NCBI GenBank assembly: GCA_028532915.1
Contig: JAQQAI010000037.1
Location: forward strand, 1-52,054
Origin: Sphaerochaetaceae bacterium
Lineage (GTDB): Bacteria > Spirochaetota > Spirochaetia > Sphaerochaetales > Sphaerochaetaceae
DNA length: 52,054 nt
Direction: 5' to 3'
The position numbers and the translations under genes are program-made. The notes beneath the pieces were generated by a model. The model was given only the letters and a program-made list of their open reading frames with translations, searched no databases and had not been told where the DNA came from. The first letter of the stretch is position 1; each line of letters opens with the position of its first letter. Shown piece after piece: positions 48,620-52,054 of this stretch.

Positions 48620-49129
48620 ATGAATTCAATTAAGAAGATGGGCCGAGGTGTGATGTATTTGTTAGGTACAATCATACCTAATCTTACGTTTTTGTTGATA
48701 TTTGTCACTTTTATGATAACGATCATCTCAAGGTATCTGCTGAGGACTCCGGTCCCTTGGGCGTACGAGATAAGTATTCTTGCCTATATGTGGACCATGT
48801 TCTTCGGCGTGGGCAAAGCAATGCAGAATGAAGAACATGTGGTCTTCGCTCTTGTCTATGACAGCGTCGGACCGAAGCTCAAAATAGTTTTTGAGATACT
48901 CAACAGTCTGATTCTGGTCATCCTGCTCGTTATTGTTTTTCTTCCATCAGTGAACTCTCTCTTGTCCAAGAAAATGGTCACAGGAGTTCTAAAGCTTCCA
49001 TATAAGGTCGTCTTCGCCCCCCTTATCTATATGTTCGCAGAGATGCTTATAAGAAGTGTTATGGTAAGCGTAAAGCATCTGAAAAACCTGAGAAACACCC
49101 TGGAGAAAAAAGGCGGTGATCGAAAATGA
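48620..49129 (+). CDS. TRAP transporter small permease (DctQ family)
   Basis: A 169-aa membrane protein with four hydrophobic helices (residues 12-35, 48-65, 90-110 and 130-148). The DctQ motif PVPWAYEISILAYMWTMFFG lies between helix 1 and 2. It overlaps the DctM gene by 4 nt (ATGA). The DctP gene is 100 nt upstream, the gap being filled by the hairpin. Confidence 0.9.
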   Translation: MNSIKKMGRGVMYLLGTIIPNLTFLLIFVTFMITIISRYLLRTPVPWAYEISILAYMWTMFFGVGKAMQNEEHVVFALVYDSVGPKLKIVFEILNSLILVILLVIVFLPSVNSLLSKKMVTGVLKLPYKVVFAPLIYMFAEMLIRSVMVSVKHLKNLRNTLEKKGGDRK

Positions 49130-50406
49130 ATATTGTACTTATCCTGTTTCTGGTCCTTGCTATATGTTTTATCATCAAGATGCCTGTCTCTATGGCAATG
49201 CTCTCCGCTTCAATCACCTATTTTATTCTGAGCGGAAGATCCTTGGGTCAGGTGTTCACGGTCATGTCGGGTAATATGTTTTCGAACTATACCATGCTCG
49301 CCGCTCCTCTTTTCATCTTCATGGCGAACGTGATGAACGAGGGAGAGATAACCGATAAATTGTTCAAGTTCTGCAACGGTCTGTTTGGTCGGATGAGAGG
49401 AGGGACTGCCCAGGTTAATGTTGCGGCATCTCTGATCTTCTCCGGTATGACCGGCTCTGCGATCGCAGATGCTTCCGGAATCGGACTGATGGAGATCGAT
49501 CAGATGAAGAAAGAAGGATACGACCCCTCTTTCAGCTGTGCCCTGACTGCCGCATCCGCCACAGTCGGTCCGATCTTTCCTCCCAGTATCCCTATGGTTA
49601 TATATGCGATGCTGTCAGGGGCCTCCGTAGGTAAACTCTTCATGGGAGGAATGATCCCTGGAATCATTCTCTCTGTGCTTCTGATGATATATGTTGCGAT
49701 CATCTCATTCAAACGCAAATACCCTCGCGGGGAGATCATGGCCATCAGACAGTTCATTAAAGTCTCCATCAGTGCCGTTCCGGCCCTGTTTACTGTTGTT
49801 CTGCTTCTCGGGGGTATCTATCTGGGTGTCGTAACCCCTACCGAGGCGGGAGCTTTGGCCTCTGCCTATGCAATTCTGATTTCGATTCTCCTCTATCGGA
49901 ATCTTGGTCCTGTGAAATTCTGGAGGATTATCAAAAAGAGCGCATCCAACACCGCGACTCTGGCGCTGCTTGCAGGAACATCAATGCTTTTTTCCTATAT
50001 CATATCCCTGGAACAGGTCCCGAGAGCCATCGCATCGGTAGTTATGGGAATAACAGAGAATAAATACATCTTCCTGATGGTTGTAAACGTGGTATTCCTT
50101 CTCCTCGGATGTGTTCTCGATGTTTCGACCATCCAATTGGTCTTTGTTCCCATGGTGCTGCCGCTGGTGACGGCCTTCGGTATCGATCTGGTCCATTTCG
50201 GAGTCATCATCTGTTTCAATATGATGATAGGGCTTTCCACTCCGCCGTTCGGAATGCTGCTGTTCATTGTTTCCGGGCTGGGAAAAGCTAAGATCAGAGG
50301 TGTCATACGGGAGATTATTCCGATGATTCTTGTTATGCTGATCGTCCTGATCCTGATCACCTATATTCCGAATATCGTCATGTATATTCCGAATAATTTT
50401 ATGTAG
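49126..50406 (+). CDS. TRAP transporter large permease (DctM family)
   Basis: A 426-aa permease with about 12 membrane helices and family motifs: GNMFSNYTMLAAPLFIFMAN near 45, VAASLIFSGMTGSAIADASG near 105, SAASATVGPIFPPSIPMVIY near 150 (plus-charge-free loop), and FGVIICFNMMIGLSTPPFGM near 365. It forms the sodium-coupled translocation pathway together with DctQ and DctP. The glycosidase gene starts 12 nt after its stop. Confidence 0.95.
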   Translation: MNIVLILFLVLAICFIIKMPVSMAMLSASITYFILSGRSLGQVFTVMSGNMFSNYTMLAAPLFIFMANVMNEGEITDKLFKFCNGLFGRMRGGTAQVNVAASLIFSGMTGSAIADASGIGLMEIDQMKKEGYDPSFSCALTAASATVGPIFPPSIPMVIYAMLSGASVGKLFMGGMIPGIILSVLLMIYVAIISFKRKYPRGEIMAIRQFIKVSISAVPALFTVVLLLGGIYLGVVTPTEAGALASAYAILISILLYRNLGPVKFWRIIKKSASNTATLALLAGTSMLFSYIISLEQVPRAIASVVMGITENKYIFLMVVNVVFLLLGCVLDVSTIQLVFVPMVLPLVTAFGIDLVHFGVIICFNMMIGLSTPPFGMLLFIVSGLGKAKIRGVIREIIPMILVMLIVLILITYIPNIVMYIPNNFM

Positions 50407-50418
50407 CGGTTTCTGTCT

Positions 50419-52054
50419 ATGGAAGATTTGGTGAAAGTTCTTGAGAGACTGAATAATCCCAGTTCGAAGTACAGGTCTACACCCTTTTGGGCATGGAACG
50501 ATCGTCTCGAATCAGACAGACTGATCGAACAGCTCGATCAGATGAAAGAGCAGGGATCGGGAGGTTTTTTCATCCATTCCCGGGAAGGTCTCGAAACGCC
50601 GTATCTTTCAAAAACGTGGATGACACATGTCGAGGATGTCATCGCTCATGCGCAGCGTTCAGGTCTCGAATGCTGGATTTACGATGAAGATACATGGCCT
50701 TCGGGCAGTGCGGGAGGATCTGTCAGCGCGCAGGACCCTCAATCGTATTCTGCCAGAGCTTTGACAGCTGAACTGCTGACTGATCCGACATCAGATTCTA
50801 TCGGACAGGTTTTTCGGGACCCTCAGGTTCTTGCGGTATACCGGATAGTGAGAGACGAAACAGGTACAGCAGCTGTGAAGTTCGAATTGACCGGTTTTAA
50901 CCGTTTAGACACCGACGGTCAAAAAAAGCCGGAATATCTCATATTCAGAAATGAGATTTCACATGTTTCCGAATGGTACAACAACAGTGCTCCGACAGAT
51001 AACCTCAACCCCGAGGCTGTCGGGGTATTCATCAAAAAGACTCATGAGTTATATGCACAGCGCTTCAAAGAGTCTTTTGGCGGCACGATCAAAGGTTTTT
51101 TCACTGATGAACCGAATATCTGTGATTTCTTTTCCCATTTCACACCGGGTCGTCCCTGGCTGCCATGGACCACGCAGATGCCTGCAGCCTTCGAGAAATC
51201 TAGCGGTTACAGCATTCTCAAAATTCTGCCTTTGCTATTTCTCAAAGGAGATCATATGGAAAAGGCTCGATATGACTTCTGGCTGACCTTGACCCGTCTT
51301 TTCCTATCATCCTATACGAAGCAGCTTTACCAATGGTGTGAAGAGCACAATGTCAAATTGACCGGGCATATGCTGTATGAGAACGACCTCGGGTATGCTA
51401 CACGGTGCAATGGTGCAGTCATGCCCCATTACAGATATATGCATTCTCCGGGAATAGATCTTCTCGGAGATCAGAGAGAAGAGTATCTGACAGTCAAACA
51501 ATGTACGAGTGTAGCCAATCAGTTCAGAAAAGAGATGGTTGTAAGCGAAATGTATGGTTGCACTGGGTGGGATTTCTCTTTTGCCGGACAAAAGAGAGTC
51601 GGAGACTGGCAGTATGTGATGGGCGTCACTCGGCGGTGTCAGCATCTTTCACTTTATTCGATTACCGGTTGTCGGAAACGTGACTATCCTCCCGCTTTCT
51701 CCTATCAGAACACCTGGTGGAAATATTCTCATGTGATCGAAGACTATTTTGCTCGGCTTGGAGTGTGTACGACCTCTGGTGTAGTTCACAGGAAGATACT
51801 CATGATTCACCCGACGGGAACATTCTGGATGCGTTCGCATAGTTCTTTGAATGAAGATCTGAGCAGAATCTATATGAACATGGGATGGCTGGAAAAGAAT
51901 CTTACAGAGCTCAATAAAGCGGGAGATTACTACAATCGTCTTGCAGAGAAGATCCTGAAAAAACAATTTGACTTCGATTTCGGAGATGAGCTGATCATGA
52001 GTGAATCAGGGAGAATCGTCGGCGATCAGATCCAGGTCGGATCACACTGCTATT
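50419..52054 (+). CDS. Glycoside hydrolase, GH106-like (alpha-L-rhamnosidase-type), truncated by window edge
   Basis: An open frame of 545 codons runs from ATG 50419 past the right edge without a stop. The N-terminal FWAWNDRLESDRLIEQLDQM and GSGGFFIHSREGLETPYLS, then LECWIYDEDTWPSGSAGGSV near residue 95 and GTIKGFFTDEPNI near 228, match the GH106-like group of large retaining/inverting rhamnosidase-type enzymes, which are usually 900-1100 aa. There is no signal peptide, so it should act on imported material in the cytoplasm, in parallel with the BNR protein of the other aldolase locus. The frame upstream is closed by the DctM stop, 12 nt away, which supports this start and operon membership; the ribosome site is weak. 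Family assignment is moderately sure, substrate unknown. Confidence 0.8.
   Translation, partial: MEDLVKVLERLNNPSSKYRSTPFWAWNDRLESDRLIEQLDQMKEQGSGGFFIHSREGLETPYLSKTWMTHVEDVIAHAQRSGLECWIYDEDTWPSGSAGGSVSAQDPQSYSARALTAELLTDPTSDSIGQVFRDPQVLAVYRIVRDETGTAAVKFELTGFNRLDTDGQKKPEYLIFRNEISHVSEWYNNSAPTDNLNPEAVGVFIKKTHELYAQRFKESFGGTIKGFFTDEPNICDFFSHFTPGRPWLPWTTQMPAAFEKSSGYSILKILPLLFLKGDHMEKARYDFWLTLTRLFLSSYTKQLYQWCEEHNVKLTGHMLYENDLGYATRCNGAVMPHYRYMHSPGIDLLGDQREEYLTVKQCTSVANQFRKEMVVSEMYGCTGWDFSFAGQKRVGDWQYVMGVTRRCQHLSLYSITGCRKRDYPPAFSYQNTWWKYSHVIEDYFARLGVCTTSGVVHRKILMIHPTGTFWMRSHSSLNEDLSRIYMNMGWLEKNLTELNKAGDYYNRLAEKILKKQFDFDFGDELIMSESGRIVGDQIQVGSHCY

Overview
The window looks like a chromosomal, metabolism-rich stretch of an anaerobic or facultative spirochaete (Spirochaetota, Sphaerochaeta/Spirochaeta-like). 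This is an inference. It rests on the style of the exported binding proteins (short signal peptides ending in LFANGEEE, LFASGQSD, VFAGGESE, LYANGQDE or VWAAGEKE), on five separate solute-uptake operons, on an oxygen-sensitive radical-SAM sulfatase maturase, and on moderate GC with strong GGAGG-type ribosome sites and several TTG/GTG starts. I saw no rRNA, tRNA, CRISPR array or insertion sequence.

Layout. 1-2.5 kb: monomeric NADP isocitrate dehydrogenase. 2.9-10.1 kb (+): fused TAXI-TRAP permease, its binding protein, a ThDP enzyme, a class I aminotransferase and aspartate-semialdehyde dehydrogenase. 10.3-11.7 kb (-): two small genes, one an HTH_17 regulator with a palindromic promoter, then a gap with coding remnants. 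11.8-17.7 kb (-): IclR regulator, a cytoplasmic BNR/sialidase-like protein, a TctCBA transporter and a DapA-family aldolase. 17.8-19.7 kb: a small lipoprotein, a gene remnant and an anaerobic sulfatase maturase. 19.8-30.3 kb: a pyrimidine-degradation island. An ABC importer (-) lies opposite an M20 amidohydrolase, PreA-like dihydropyrimidine dehydrogenase, dihydropyrimidinase, iron alcohol dehydrogenase and class III aminotransferase (+). Together these could take uracil or thymine to beta-alanine, malonate semialdehyde and 3-hydroxypropionate. 30.5-31.5 kb: a D-2-hydroxyacid dehydrogenase. 31.5-37.9 kb (-): a complete, tightly overlapped trpEGDCFBA operon. 38.1-45.4 kb: a GntR/FCD regulator divergent from an operon for a hydroxy-dicarboxylate (DUF1932-type dehydrogenase, RraA-family aldolase/decarboxylase, two-subunit class I fumarase/tartrate-dehydratase-like enzyme, TctCBA). 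45.5 kb to the end: an AraC regulator divergent from a second DapA-family aldolase, a DctPQM TRAP transporter and a GH106-like glycosidase that runs off the window.

The most unusual object is the ABC binding protein at 19841-20935. The two halves of an NMT1/THI5-type binding protein are in reversed order behind a normal signal peptide, which reads as a natural circular permutation. Other points of interest: two paralogous aldolase loci (11.8-17.7 and 46.5-52 kb) pair the same unusual DapA subfamily with different transporter families and different cytoplasmic glycosidase-like enzymes; twin palindromic operators frame the trp promoter; three ACATT-N4-AATGT palindromes stand in the control region of the pyrimidine island; a four-tier nested inverted repeat of about 110 bp lies at 10177-10286; and strong hairpins lie directly behind the binding-protein gene of every transport operon.
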